Of a DNA stretch of 64,000 nt, positions 1-13,124 are shown piece by piece. Each line of letters starts with the position of its first letter. Positions within the stretch are counted from its first letter, which is position 1. Where the stretch lies: assembly GCA_022818135.1 (NCBI GenBank), contig JAFMSR010000018.1, positions 18,776,595 to 18,840,594 of the forward strand. Direction: 5' to 3'. The notes below the pieces were generated by a model. The model searched no databases. It was not told the DNA's origin and saw only the letters and a program-made list of their open reading frames with translations. The position numbers and the translations under genes were made by a program. The DNA is from Saxidomus purpurata. Taxonomy: Eukaryota > Mollusca > Bivalvia > Venerida > Veneridae.

Positions 1-13
1 TTCTCAAATTTTG

Positions 14-32
14 GGCTCACCTGAGTTGAGCC
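14..32. repeat. Short palindrome, probable end of a dispersed repeat cut by the window edge
   Basis: GGCTCA...TGAGCC forms a perfect 6-bp stem around a 7-nt loop in an ARNT intron. A related string (GGCTCACCTGAGCACGAG) occurs at 37176-37193. Probably the terminal hairpin of a bivalve dispersed element whose remainder is left of position 1. Confidence 0.35.
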
Positions 33-347
33 TTTAGATGTGCTGAAAAAAAGTAAAGCAGACAGGTGACTCTTAACTATTTATTGACACGAAATAAGAT
101 TTTTAAAATATGCTATTTTGCTTGGCCTGGGAGTATTTGGGAGTTGCAACGCATCTGGAAGTGAAATAAGGCCATCATGGCTCATGTAACTAGTCTGGGT
201 GGGACATTTTCTGCCATCAAATTAATGTAGACCACAGTCAGTCTGCAAACTTAGCAGGCTGTTCATAGTTGACTCAAGATGGATTAAAATGACTCAATTT
301 GCAGTCCAGCTGAAAAAAAACCCTATAATCTACCATTGTTATTTCAG

Positions 348-3300
348 AGTGTCAGCCCTGTTGGGGTACCAGCCACAAGATCTCCTGAACAAGTCTGTGT
401 ATGACTTTTACCACCCGGAAGATCAGGCTCATATGAAAGACACGTTTGACCAAGGTTAGTAATTTTGTAAATTGTGTCATTATTTCTGAATGTCACAAAG
501 ATCCATTATGACACGAGTGTCACATGATACCAATCTTACCTTATATTACTGGATACCACTGTTTTAAGAGTTCAGCATAGTTACATTCTCTCGTAGTATC
601 ACTAAACATTCGATGTTTACTAAATGTTACACAGTTCAAAGTGATTCTGAAAACTCTGTATAATTATAATGAACTCCTTTGGATCATCTTGCTTTATTCC
701 TTAAATCCAAAGTAAATCATATCCATATAGCATTTTATATTTTTTAAAGAAGAAAAGAAAATCAGGCCCAGTAAACTTGTTCCTTATATCCAGAATTTCA
801 CTATATCCAGAGTTGTTATATATGGAGTTGATTGTATTTTGATAATAATTTATAACAAATTATCACTTTTCAGTGCTGAAGTTGAAGGGTCAGGCCATGT
901 CGATGATGTATCGCTTCCGTGCCTCAAACAGAGAGTGGGTGTGGCTTCGCACCACTAGTTTTAGTTTTCAGAACCCCTATACAGAAGAAGTAGAGTACAT
1001 TGTTTGCACAAATACAGCAGCAAAGTAAGAACAGTAACTCAGATATGTTGTTCAGATGTAGCCCTGTTTTATTTAAGCTTTTGTGACACATTTTCCGTTT
1101 TATGGTACATGTACGTGTAATCGTGGACTAAATTTTCTGGTACACACGCCAATTTTAAATACTGTCATGGGATAAATATTGTGGTGTTAATGCATGTCAG
1201 ATGCAATTAAGAAAAGGGTTTCAGAAGGATATAGAGATGTAGTTTCTGAAAATGTAAATATACCTGTGAAAGTAAATTGCCTCATGTATAAGGAGCAAAG
1301 TGGAAAGCTACTGAAAATGAAGACTGCTCTTCTGAAAAAGGTCACTAAAATTCTGAAATGTACTCGCCCATATTTGTACTTTGACAATACCATTATTGTT
1401 TATAGGGGTGTCAAAGCTTTCTTGACTGAATAGCAAACAATGTAGATCATGATCAGAAGCTGATAACGATAAAATGATATACATTTGGTGAAAATTAAAT
1501 GTGCCACATTTTGTGTTTTACAGGACAGGAAGCCAGACTGCCCCAGCCTCAGCCTCAGGGGCAGGTGGTCTACCCCTGGATCAGAGTGCTGAGACCAATC
1601 CTCAGTTGGCAAACTTCTCAACACCAAGACCAATGGTAGCTGGTAATGAGGCTTTAAATGTTGGTGCTCCCAGTAAATCAGATTTCAGGTTTGTTGATTG
1701 CTGATCATCTTATATAAGGATTGTTTAATTTCCTCATATGGACTGTTTTTTTCCATCAGTTGAGACATACTTACTTAGTTTACATTGATTGAAGACTTTA
1801 GTATGTACAGTGTATAATAACTGCATGTACTCTTGTAATTTAAGAGTGCTTCCTTGAGTGCTGACAATTACTTGCCCCCAAAAGAAGGAATTGTTGCAGT
1901 TGTGGTTAAATTAAGAATTTGAAACTGTGGTCAAATTCAGAATTTGAGACTGTGACTTTTTGGGTAAGGATGTCCCTATACATAAGACAGCCTCTCTAGG
2001 TTGTGTGTTCAACTACTTGTATTGAAACGGTAAAGAATCAGTCAGTTTTGTTATACCCCCACAAAACGAAGTGGGGGGGGGGGGGGGTATATATGAGTGA
2101 GCTTGTCGGTCGGTCGGTGGGTCTGTTGGTTTTCATGGTTTCCGGATGATAACTCATGAAGGACTTTACCCATTTGAATAATTTTTGGTACACACGTGCA
2201 ACTTTATGAAATACAGGTCAAGTTCAACTTTGGGGTCAGTAGGTCAAAGGTCAAGGTCACAGTGACTCTGAACTGTAAAACAGTTTCCGGATGGTAACTC
2301 ATGAAAGGCTTGAGTGATTTAAATAATTTTTGGTACAAGTGCCTAAAAACAGGTCAAGTTCGACTTTGGGGTCAGGAGGTCAAAGGTCCAAGGTCAGTGC
2401 TGAACGTAAACAGCGGATGAACCAGGGGGACCGATTTAAATAATTTTCGGTACACAGCTGTAACATCATCAAATACAGGTCAAGTTCGACTTTGGGGTCA
2501 GTAGGTCAAAGGTCAAGGTCGCAGTGACTCTGAACTGTAATGTAAAACAGTTTCCGAATGATAACTCATGAAAGGCTTGACTGATTTAAATAATTTTCGG
2601 TACACAGCTGTAACATCATGAAATACAGGTCAAGTTCGACTTTGGGGTCAGTAGGTCAAAGGTCAAGGTCTCATATACACAAGTTATTGTATAATAACTC
2701 AACTCTATGTCCTTGTGGCCATTCCTTTCTTATGGTTGCCATACTTCTGTGACAAAGCTGTATTGTGGGGGTATAATTCGTCACTCTTGTGACAGTTCTA
2801 GTTTTATGTAATAGGTGTTTTGTAGGCAATGTTAATGATATCTCAAACATTCTGAGAATATTTTATCGTTGGAAGATTTAAGGCAGTTTGTCAGCTGGCA
2901 TTGTCAATAATTTCTTATTATAACCGCAGGGAGCAATTCTCATCTGACCCCTACAGACAGATGGGGCGCCAACAACAGAATATATACGGTGGTTTCAGCT
3001 CACAATCTCCCATGAAGTACCCAAATCAACCTTCATCTACAAATTTACCCCAACAGAGCCTCAGTCAGAGACAGAGTCCAGCTAGTTCTGGTAATTGGGG
3101 CTCCCCTACAGGGCACTTTGCACAGAGCCAGGTAAGATTGTACACAAACATGTATAGTTATATCAATGAAGATAATTTCTTGTAAGTGTATGGTTTTTTT
3201 AAACAGATGGAGAAAATGTCTTTAGTTAATGCAAATTTATTTTTGCTTGATTACAGAGAAAGCTTCTGTAGCTTATTGAATCACTTACAAACACTTGTTC

Positions 3301-4565
3301 CAGATGTTATCATGCTTGCGCAAGGAGGAAGCAAGTCTTTTTTATCAATGTCACGTGGCATCAGTGTCTTTGCCAAAGGACACACTTCCTTTTCTGGGAA
3401 AATATCACAAAAGCCACATGTATGCAGAATATACGCTTGCTCACATGTGTGTCATCCAAGATCATGAAAACTTTTTTCAGTATTCAATACATACATTAGC
3501 TCTGCAGTGTGTATACAAAAGCTTTTACATTTATACTAACTGGACTCAAAGGAGAAAAAAGCTATATCATTCTGGACCTATAATTACAAGGGCCCTGATA
3601 AGTTTTCTGTAACTGGTTTAAAGGCGTTACATTTGTCTTAAATGTAGATTGATTATCAGATGATGAATGATTGCAAGGGGTAAACTGCTTGTTTGTATTT
3701 CAGGGTGGTGCTGATTTTGGTGCACAGTCTGCTGCCGCAGCCGCGGCTGCAGGACCAGGGTTCAATCAGATTAGTCCTAACAGTTCATCTCCAGGTAAAC
3801 GTCCTAGTCACATAGCATATTATACACATAAGGCCAGCATTTCTGGTTAAATTGCGGATATGTTGTAGATATGGGTTATGTCACACCCTGGCAATTCTGG
3901 AATGTCTGAAGCTGATTTGCAGAGAGATGGTTTAGTGAATTGATATAAATGACAGTATTTAGTACAATCAGTAGGTGCAAAATGATGTTGTGCACAAAAG
4001 TCAGATAAATCTGTTGAACATTGAGACAAAACTGAAATTCTGGTGAAATACCTGGCTCACAAGTACTTTTACTTTGTCATCATTTTAATGTTGTGTCTTA
4101 TAAAGTGTGTATACTTTCAAATCTTTAAAATAAAAAGTTTGTTATGACCAACAACCAGCTTAATGTTATCTTTATCAAAATGACTGATGTTTTTTTAAAG
4201 TGCATGTAATTGTTGCTTTTTTATATATTACAAGGTGCCATCCTTTTAGATCATTATGTCAGTATTGCACTTACTGTTAAAGATTTAAACTTTTTTCTAC
4301 ACTGATATGTCTTTTTTAGCCTTAGAAAAAAAGATTGCCTTTGAATTTATATAGTTGTTTTATTCCTGTTACAGCACAAGGTAGTATGTGGCAGCAGGGC
4401 TGGCAGGGAGGTGCTAATGATGGCTCCCAACCTCAAGCTGGTACCCAGCAACATCAGGCAGGGAACCAACAAGATGAGAACTTTAGTGACATGTTCCGTA
4501 TGCTGGACCAGCAGGGTCAAGAATTCAGTGATCTTTCTGGCATGTTTAATACCTTCACAGACTGA
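348..4565 (+). CDS. ARNT: ARNT (HIF-beta / Tango) bHLH-PAS transcription factor, C-terminal part, six exons
   Basis: ARNT is the nuclear partner of AhR, HIF-alpha and SIM-type bHLH-PAS factors. Coding exons read from GT/AG junctions: 348-454, 874-1024, 1524-1688, 2930-3131, 3704-3794, 4375-4565. All phases agree and give 301 residues ending at TGA 4563-4565. The first two exons carry the second half of PAS-B, with [36 protein letters not shown] and EYIVCTNT; these match ARNT rather than BMAL1. The next four exons encode a low-complexity Q/S/P/G tail with a seven-Ala run (about 3734-3754) and a terminal acidic-hydrophobic segment ([12 protein letters not shown], then EFSDLSGMF) that resembles the ARNT transactivation terminus. 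The bHLH, PAS-A and first part of PAS-B lie upstream of the window. The phase-consistent chain with no internal stop argues for an intact gene. The tail is shorter than I recall for vertebrate ARNT. Confidence 0.93.
2051..2801 (+). mobile_element. Hairpin-headed tandem-unit element (TTATACCCCC family), in an ARNT intron
   Basis: Starts with TTATACCCCC and, after a short loop and a G run, GGGGGTATA, a palindromic head. A GTCGGTCGGTCGG stretch follows. The body has four related units marked by AGGTCAAGTTCGACTTTGGG (about 2216, 2351, 2477, 2627) and AGGTCAAAGGTCAAGGTC. The end is GGGGGTATAATTCGTCACTCTTGTGACAGTTCTAG-like, with a GTCAC/GTGAC hairpin followed by CTAG. No coding capacity. The plan (short inverted termini, central tandem units, 3' hairpin before CTAG) is that described for pearl/Helentron-associated non-autonomous elements; family assignment is inference. 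Confidence 0.7.
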
Positions 4566-5354
4566 GCCTGCATAAAGTAGTGAATAGTTTCATCTCAGAC
4601 AGCTTTAATATAAACAACACAGTGAATAGTTTTTGTTTTTTCAAATGGATAATTAAAAGCAGTCTGACTGAACAGTTTCAAAAACAGATTTTTGCAGCGG
4701 AGTGAAAAGTTTCAATTCAAACAAGCTCATCAATTCACCAGCGGAACTTACTGATCAATCACACTTAATTTAGTTTAAGCTCAAGCTTACTGGTCCAGTT
4801 TTTAAATAATTTCTGACCTTTTGACATACTTTTTGTCATTTTGAACAGTAGTTCTTGGGTAAGCAACCTGGGTTTGGTTCTGTAGAATGGTATTCAACAT
4901 GGTATACCATGTATGTTGTATGTGTTATACATGTGCACACAATGAGGGTCTCGTGTACTGGAAATGAAGCATCTGGTAAAGATTTGTTTTATTTTCCGTA
5001 TTAAAAATCTGGTTTATTTAATATTTGACTGCTTAAATGTTTTTGAATTCAAAAACAAGCAGGTGAAAAAGTTGGATTAAGTGCAGGTAGAAAGAGTTCA
5101 TTGCAGGTATTATGGTACTAAAAATGGCAGAGAATATAATCTATGCTATGCTTGAAGTGCATTTTAGCTTTAAACAGACTGGTTGAGCGTTGCTTTATTA
5201 AATGCATAATTTTGCTGATATGAATGTGCTAAGCGTAATAAGTAGAGTAAGTCCTGTTATCAAGGTGCTTTAACTGATTCAGGGTTTAAGGTTATAAAAC
5301 TTTTTTTCAGTCACTTAATCTCCACTGTCTGGCTTTTTTTTAATTCGTTGAAAT

Positions 5355-5590
5355 GAAAATTGGCTTACAATTAGTTACATTTCAAATAACTTTGGTATAA
5401 GTAAGTAAATTGCAGTTTTCTGGCTTATGATTGGTTAAATTGCAAATGTTTGTCTTCCAATTGGTTACATTTGAAATGTATGGCTTCTGAATAGTTAAAC
5501 TACAAATATCTTGCTTCTGATTGGTTTAATTGCATATCCCTGGCTTTTAATTGGTTCGATTAAAAATTCCTGACATCTAATCAGATAAAT
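5355..5590. repeat. Diverged tandem repeat, about 40-bp unit with CTTCTGATTGGTTAAATT
   Basis: About six decayed units each read roughly TGGCTTCTGATTGGTTAAATTGCAAAT with substitutions. The same CTTCTGATTGG word occurs in the foldback at 7973-8063, suggesting that both derive from one element family. Confidence 0.6.
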
Positions 5591-5885
5591 TTTAAACTGA
5601 GGATTTAGGATTCGACATAAAGAGAAAAGCTTTAGAGAAAAGTTATATAATTTTAAACTTGTTTCTTGGATATCTGATAGATTGTTTGGTGGTTATAAAA
5701 GCTGGACTCTGGTTATTTCTTGCAGCTTAAGAAAAATATAGAACAGGTCCTAGTCATATTTAATGTTTTTTACTTGATTTCTGCTGTCTGTCGTCTTTTC
5801 AGCATTGAAATATTTAAAAATTAAAGAATAAAAAATGAAATTAAAATCTGCATAAACCCTTGCCGTGCTAATTTCAGAAAATTCT

Positions 5886-6063
5886 GCCTTTGTGACTAGT
5901 GCAGATCATGATCAGCCTATAGACCTATACAGTCAGATCATCATTTCCACTGTTTGTTGTTAAGTCAGTAAATTTTCATTGAACACCCTTGCTAGTAACT
6001 ACCCGTACTGGCACTTTCCAAATTGAAAGACGAGCAAGGCCATTTTAGAAATTAAGCAGGGTA
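5886..6063 (+). repeat. Dispersed repeat, TGCAGATCATGATCAGCC family, copy 1
   Basis: Begins near TGTGACTAGTGCAGATCATG and ends near the strings GGCCATTTTAGAAATTAAG and CAGGGTAA. Five copies occur in the window (also 9770-9950, 41977-42175 reversed, 59283-59440, 61905-62100). No ORF. Probably a non-autonomous DNA element; from memory it resembles one common in venerid clams. Confidence 0.65.
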
Positions 6064-6666
6064 AATGTAAAAATTGTTTTCTTTTTTAAATGATTATCCT
6101 ATAAATTTAAGAAAAGTGGACAACTGTTATAACCATCAAAGTTTCTTATTGTAGTGATAGTTACAGGAAGAATGTGATTTTGATCTCTTTTTCATCTTTT
6201 TATTTCACAGTATAAATCTTGTGTGGAAAAGCTGCAGTCTGGAAAATTTGTTTACATGTTTAGTGAAAATTTATAATAAGTTCTAATTTTTCGCCCATAA
6301 ATATACCTACGGTGAAGTTTGGAGTAATTTTGCAATCGTTCAGTATGTTCTTAGGATGTGAGAAGTGTTGTTATATTATTTATTTGTGTTGAAAAAGATC
6401 CTGTAATACCAAAATTAACATTCCTTTTACTGTTACCTGGCAGAGAAGAACACTTTACTACATTTTAATTTTTGCTATATATCTCATTTTGTCACAATTT
6501 TTCATAATGATATTTATGCTGAAACATTAGTTTTCATATGGTTATGTTTCTTCTTTAGTTGGTCATTTGTTGAAGAAAAAAAAACATAGAATGGAGCATT
6601 AAATATTAGATCAGTTTTCTATCCTCACATTACACAGACATTTTAAACATATTTCCACATTGTTGA

Positions 6667-7160
6667 TGAATGGAAGGACTGTCCTATCACTGCATATTTA
6701 TGAATTGGAAGGACTGTCCTATCACTGCATATTTATGAATGGAAGGGCTGTCCTATCACTGCATATTTATGAATGGAAGGGCTGTCCTATCACTGCATAT
6801 TCATTTATGAATGGAAGGGCTGTCCTATCACTGCATATTCATTTATGAATGGAAGGGCTGTCCTATCACTGCATATTTATGAATTGGAAGGACTGTCCTA
6901 TCACTGCATATTTATGAATGGAAGGGCTGTCCTATCACTGCATATTCATTTATGAATGGAAGGGCTGTCCTATCACTGCATATTCATTTATGAATGGAAG
7001 GGCTGTCCTATCACTGCATATTTATGAATTGGAAGGACTGTCCTATCACTGCATATTTATGAATGGAAGGGCTGTCCTATCACTGCATATTAATGAATGG
7101 AAGGGCTGTCCTATCACTGCATATTTATGAATGGAAGGACTGTCCTATCACTGCCTATTT
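6667..7160. repeat. Minisatellite, 34-40-bp unit, 14 copies, with higher-order pattern
   Basis: Fourteen near-identical copies of a unit containing GGAAGGGCTGTCCTATCACTG. Variant units (TTGGAAGGACTG; extra ATTCATTT) recur in the same order with a 145-bp higher-order spacing, showing block duplication. Open frames across it are by-products of the repeat. It may lie in the ARNT 3' UTR or just downstream. Confidence 0.9.
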
Positions 7161-7421
7161 AATAACATTACAGTATTTGCCATTGTCATCCTGTTTATTG
7201 ATGTGCTGATTTATGAATATTTATGAAATTAAGAGTGTCTTTATTTGCATATTCATTAAGGTATATGTAATGTATGATGAATTCTATGTGTTGTTGTTTT
7301 GAGTTTATGACAGTAAGTTTTATAGGAACAAGTATAGCATGGATCTTGTATGTATCTCGAAAAGGTTCAGATTCTGAAGGTAATATGAAGGCAGATATGT
7401 AAAAAAGATAATTATATAATG

Positions 7422-7460
7422 TACATATATATATATATAGAGAGAGGGAGATATATATAT
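7422..7460. repeat. AT/AG microsatellite
   Basis: ATATATATATATATAG, then AGAGAGGGAG, then ATATATATAT; a simple dinucleotide repeat. Confidence 0.85.
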
Positions 7461-7972
7461 GATGTAAAAGACCAGTAAATTGTCATGGTACTACTTTTAA
7501 GTTACTTTCAACTGGAATACGAGAGAACATATACATTCATTCTAACAGACAAATACTGTGTCATTGTGTTGAAGTGAACAAATTGAAAATTTCAGTCATT
7601 TTGTAAAAGTTTTGAAAATTAGCATATAACTTACCTCTTTTGGCTACATTTTTTCTGTGACAGATAAGAATAAAATTCTTACAGTCGAGCAGTATCAGCA
7701 CAAATGAGCCACAATGGAGAGTGAAATTATACTAAAAGTTTTATGCTGAATGATTTTGGTAATAAAATGATGCATTTATGAAAGATGTTTTTCTTGTTAA
7801 CAGATTTTACTGACTTTTTAGTGCTTGTACATAATGTCTTCTCTAGTTCTAAATCTTGCTGCCAGGACTTGAAAATGAAGAAGTCATGTGTGCTATAATA
7901 TGTATGATGATGTATGTTTGTTTGTTTGTGGTATGTTTCATTTTGTCATTTAGAGATGTTTTTGCCTTTTTT

Positions 7973-8063
7973 AAACCAGTCTGAAATCTCTGGCTTCTGA
8001 TTGGACAGATTTAAAGTTGATGTAACTTTTAGCCAATCAAAGCTTGAAGTTTTAGACTGGTTT
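7973..8063. repeat. 91-bp foldback (AAACCAGTCT...AGACTGGTTT)
   Basis: The two ends AAACCAGTCT and AGACTGGTTT are complementary, and CTGATTGG/CCAATCA pair further in, giving an imperfect stem of about 30 bp. Probably a tiny MITE or a decayed hairpin. Confidence 0.6.
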
Positions 8064-11000
8064 CCTTGAAAAAGAAATACATCTTCAGTCTTTGATTTTA
8101 TCATTATTTTATTCTACTTGATGTAAGAAATTGACTCACTTTTATATATGAAATGAATAATAATACAATTGCTGAAAGAAGCAAACTAACACTTTGTGAC
8201 GATTCAAATACAGCTGAAACTTGTACTATATTTGAGTGTGCAATACCTTGATTGCTAAGTGTCATAGGTTACAGTTATTAGTCTAATTGACAAGGCTACT
8301 CTTCCTGTTAAAGGCAAGGTTTCGGTAAAACTAAGATGGAATATTAGAGATACAGTGTAATGATGCTGACGCATCTGTCATATAAACACTTGGGTGTTTA
8401 AAATTAAAATAGAAAATGCTTTGCAGGTAAAAGGAAGATCGGCAGGGAGAGATAATCAAGTACAGCTTTCGTGTAGATATTAAATGTGTGCCAAAGTTAT
8501 TCATTCTATTTGAAATACAAAAAAGGTATGTGCATGTGGTATTTACACAATTTTATAGTTGGGCCATTCTTTTTTGTCTTGTTTTCAAGCTTTCCAGTCT
8601 GTGTATGTGCCAATAAATAACTTTAAATGAAAATACTAAAGAAGTCTCTGCTGCAAGACAATAACTTTAAAAACACATGCTACTTTGTTTGGAGGGCTCA
8701 GTGCATGAGTCACTGTTTCTGCCCTTTTCTATCGCCCGTGTAAAAGAGGTCTATATCATAACATGTATTTAGGTCAAAAGAAATCTTAATAATCTCTGAT
8801 TTCACAAAATCAGAATGTGTTGAAAAATATTTGCTAATACTTCACATTATGTTAAATAAGACAAAATACATTTTTAGTTACAAGATTAAAAACTTTAATA
8901 TGTATTTTTCATATAGTGTACAGACGATCCTGTAGATTTGATGATCTTGCCATTTTGTTCCCATATAAGTTACGGTTAGAAAGTATATTCAGAACTTTTC
9001 CCTATTTCTGTTACTCATTACAAATGCTCAGTAAGGTATTTTAGGACTGTCTACAGCTATATATATATATAGCAGTAATTAACACACAAGTTTCCTAAAT
9101 TATCACTCCAGGTCTCCTCAATAGGGATATACACAATACACGCATGATAGCATGTAACGCAACTGTGATGTCAGTAACATTGACTCCGCTACAGATGCAG
9201 CCTCATAATTATATTGTTCAGCATCTTAGTCATGAATTTTATAGTCCTACATTCTGTTTTAACATTTTAATTTCAGTGTATATATATTTATTTGTACTTT
9301 TTTATTGAATGCCAAAATTGATTGATTGTAATTCAGTGTTAAGGGACTTTCTCAGATTGCTTAATGTATAACGGTTGTAATTAATATGTTAATTAAAATA
9401 AACGATTTAACAATTCCACTAAGTAAAAAGCATTAAACAGTTTAGATTCTGCAAAATCAAATTTTACTGTAATGTATATTTATGAAAATTGCAAATATAG
9501 ATGTAGTGCCCATAATTCTCTGATCTCAAACCACTTTACCAGTACATGTATAAAAGCAATGGTCTATTTCATAAGATTATGTTGATTTCATAAGGGGTTG
9601 GGATGGTGCGAAGGGCACATAACAATTGCAGTATCTTTAGGATAAAAACTATCCCTTACCTCAAAGTCATCTTTGGAAAAGTATCTATAAAGTGCATTTT
9701 AGCCCCCTTTTGTTGTAGCTGATGTAGGTGCAATATTTGTTTTAATCTATTTTACCAAAATCTTTTGTCAACACTTTCCCTGCTGGCAGTAGGTGAGTCT
9801 ACTTTTGTGACCAGTGCAGATCATGATCAACCTGTATATTTGAGCATGCCTTTTATCAATTAGCGGTACATTTTTTGTATTGCCAACATTGAATGATGGA
9901 CAAGTTCATTTTAGAATTTTAGCTGAATTAGAGAAGGAATAACTCCAGTAAAATTTCGTTCAGCGAGATATTATCTCTGTACTCTGTAGAAAAAAACCCA
10001 GCCCCCCTCCCCCTTAGTCCCTTTAGGACTAATTTTGCACCCGTTTCCTGAAAAACCCATGTTCCCATTTTGTTATTCAGAGTTTTTATATGCTATACTT
10101 TTATAGAGTTTTGTTGTTTGCTGCTCAGAACACCTTATAAGACCATCTTTTGTAAACAATTGAAACTTAAACTTTATAGTGAAAAAACAAGAGTGCAGAA
10201 ATCTTTTGAGGAAACAAAATCTAAAATATATGGAAGGAGTCCAGGATGTTGTCATTTGTATCTAAAACAGCATTTTGTGTGTTAAAATTCTGCAGCAGAA
10301 TTGTGAAGTTAATCTACAATATCACTTTCACTTCTTTCAAATACATGTAGTGGATTTTAAGTATAAGTATGTCATTTTGTTCACCAAGACTAATAAACAA
10401 CCACTAGATCAATGATTGTTTTGATATCATTACTGTTTAGGAATCTATTAAGAATTGTTCATAAATAGTCATTATTTTATTTCATTGACAGAGAGATCAT
10501 GCTTCATGTATATGTATAAGAAAAAAGAGAGAAAGAATCTATTGTAAATAGCTTCAAAAATAAAACATATATATAAGAAACAAAACAATGTTCTTTTTTC
10601 TTCAATCAGTCATGAGATTGAATCACCCTAACAAGGCAATATTGTGATTGCCTAAAATTTTGGAGTATGTGCTGCGTGGAGTTTAAAAATTAATATAAGA
10701 AAGATTATGACCCTTCAACATGCAATATGCAGACGGTTAAGACCACTGCCTGAAAATCAACTATATGTATATTTGTTCTCACTATGTTCAGTAAAAATGG
10801 CCACTATTAGTATGTCCTAAGGTTTGTCTATCTTAACATCAATAGGACACATTATATAGCATTTTTTCTGTGTAAGGCAAGAGACTGCTAAATTCAGGTG
10901 AACACCAGTCCTATGCAGGTTCAAGTGTTGTAAATGTGATACTGGGCCTGCATAATTATTTAACTCCAAGATGTCTGTCACAGAATGCTGGATTTATGCC

Positions 11001-11952
11001 AAAAAACAATTTTGTGAACAGTTGTTTATCATTTTTGCAGAGTAACTTCCCTTGAATAGTTTAAAAAGAGAAAATTCTCTTGACTGCATGTCCAATTCCT
11101 GTTTGTATTGTGCAGCAACCATGTTGAATAATTCCTACTCAATGGTACATAAAAAACATTTATCTGTCCAATGCACTAGCCAACTCAGCTCCACACCAGG
11201 GACAGTGGCATGTAATGTTCAAGTCTTGCACTGCTATGTCCTGTCCAGTTTCAAAATCTTAAATGATCAGGATACGCCAACTTGAACAAGCCAACCACTA
11301 CACTTATTACACCTAGAAGACGGGCAACCTGAAACCTGGAAAATAAAAAGATGCAAAATAATGAAAATAGAATGAGAGACTGCATGTATCATTTGGTATG
11401 CTGTGAATAAACTGCTGGCCCATGCATGAAACATTTGATTAATCAAATTCTGATCTCAGTTCATTTTTTGAAAAGTTCAACTGTACATGAAAACAAAAAC
11501 TTACATTAATCTAGTTTCAATAGTTTCATCTACATCAGTACTGTCGTTACCAATGTGGTTGTCCCTATTGGCAGCTGGAGACTTCTCGTGGACAGATCTG
11601 CTTGACACTTGACTCTCTGTTAAGAGATCAAAATAATCTGTCCTTAATGAAAAGCCCTTTGCAAAGAGTTTGGATTCATAGTCTGCACAGTGCACATCTG
11701 TATACTGTTATCTGAATCCATACTGTTTGCTTACCCATCACAGTCAACCCCAGAGTAACAATTTAGCACCTATAACTGTAGAATAGTTCCACAGTGATTG
11801 CATTTCTGTCTTTTCCTTTAACAAAGATCATGTAAAAACTTTGGCTTTTAACAACAGTGCTCAGTTTTATAACATAGAGCATTTTCAGCTTAAACTCTCA
11901 AGAAAGAAGGATGAAAGAAAGTAACCAAAGTTTACAGTCCCCCAATGCATAT
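8064..11952. other. Intergenic AT-rich stretch, no gene seen
   Basis: No frame shows protein-like composition or recognisable motifs. It holds a dispersed-repeat copy at 9770-9950 and a short TA run near 9058-9070. Short open frames (for example 11052-11285 and the reverse strand at 11501-11695) have no start context or family resemblance. Confidence 0.5.
9770..9950 (+). repeat. Dispersed repeat, TGCAGATCATGATCAGCC family, copy 2
   Basis: Contains CCCTGCTGGCAGTAGGTGAG, ACCAGTGCAGATCATGATCA and ATGGACAAGTTCATTTTAG in the order seen in the other copies. It preserves the CTGCTGGCAG edge, so it is one of the more complete copies on the left side. Confidence 0.65.
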
Positions 11953-13005
11953 TTATACCCCCAAAGATTTAGGGGTTATAAAAAACCACCCCGGCGGTCG
12001 GTCGGTCGGTCGGTCGGTCGGTCGGTCGGTCGGTCGGTCGGCGGTCGGGCGGTCGTGCATTTCCTTGTCCGAAGCATACTTGAAAACTTGTTGGAATCAA
12101 CAACTTCATACAAGATCAAGCACATTGAGAGGCAGTGTCACTATAACTATTGCATATTAATAGAGTTATTGCCCTTTGTTGGTTTTTCTGGGGGGGGTAA
12201 TTGAAATATGGTTGTATCGTAAAATTCAACAACAGCACATTGAGAGGAATCATGCCAAGTAACTATAACTATCTTGACTAATTACAGAGTTATTCTTTGT
12301 TAATTTTCCTTTTCCGGAACATAACTTGAAAATGGTTAATTTTTATTCAACTTAATACAATGGTCAAGCATATTGAGGGGGTGTGGTGCACCTTTCCCAC
12401 CAAAAGATGTTATTGCCCTTTGTTACTTTTCCTTTTCCGGGGAAAATTGAAAACTACTGGTTGGAATTACATTACAACTTCATACAATGATCACACAAAG
12501 GACACCCCTGTACTATAAGGTTATTGCCCTTTTTTACTTTTCCTTTCCAGATAACTTGAATACCGTTGGAACAAACAACTTCATACAAGGATCAAGCACA
12601 TTGAGAAAGTGCATGCACAAAATAATTCCTCTTGCTAATTACAAGTTATTGCCTTTTGTTACCTGTGATAACTTGAAAACTAGGTTGGAATTAATAACAA
12701 TTTCATACAATGATGAAACACAAAAAGAGAAGTGCAGGTACGAACCATAATACTGGACTATTTCAGAGTTATTGCCCTTTGTTACTTTTCCTGGTCGGGG
12801 GCATTATAAAACTTTCGTTGATTCAATACAACTTCATTATGGTCAAGCACAATGAGGGGGAGTTCAGGTGTACAGAACCATAACTCTATCTTAAAATTTT
12901 ATATGAAATATCTCTTTTTAGTTTTATGAAGATATTCTGTTACTACGAACTTTCTCAGTTTTAAAGCAGTCTTTTTGGGGTATTAATCTTTAGTGATAGC
13001 TCTAA
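11953..13005 (+). mobile_element. Hairpin-headed tandem-unit element (TTATACCCCC family), (GGTC)n rich
   Basis: Head TTATACCCCCAAAGATTTAG then GGGGTTATAA, followed by about eleven GGTC repeats (about 11996-12045). The body carries diverged units with GAGTTATTGCCCTTTGTT and TACAACTTCATACAATGGTC, the same monomer as the clean array at 25692-27345. The end GGGGTATTAATCTTTAGTGA then TAGCTCTA matches the 3' end of that array. Older than the intron copy, with indels in each unit. Confidence 0.7.
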
Positions 13006-13124
13006 TGATAAAATTCACACACATTTAGTAAAAACTTCAACTCTTGAATTCCTAATTTAATTTTTATTTTCTTTCCCCATCAAATGTTTTAAAAGTTTTA
13101 CTAAACTCTGTATATAAGAACCCA

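Larger units (their letters stand above)
4566..6660 (+). other. ARNT 3' UTR and downstream flank, end not determined
   Basis: AT-rich sequence after the ARNT stop codon. AATAAA-like strings are frequent (for example near 5826), so a cleavage site cannot be chosen from sequence alone. Apart from the repeats listed separately (5355-5590, 5886-6063) no coding signal is seen. Confidence 0.5.

Noticed and set aside
348..1024. BMAL1/Cycle as identity of the PAS gene
   Set aside because: NREW, FQNPY and EYIVCTNT plus the DMFRMLDQ...EFSDLSGMF terminus match ARNT; BMAL1 has different residues at these places.
6660..7130. Three overlapping 60-70-aa frames with repeated peptide
   Set aside because: Products of the minisatellite; several begin at non-ATG codons.
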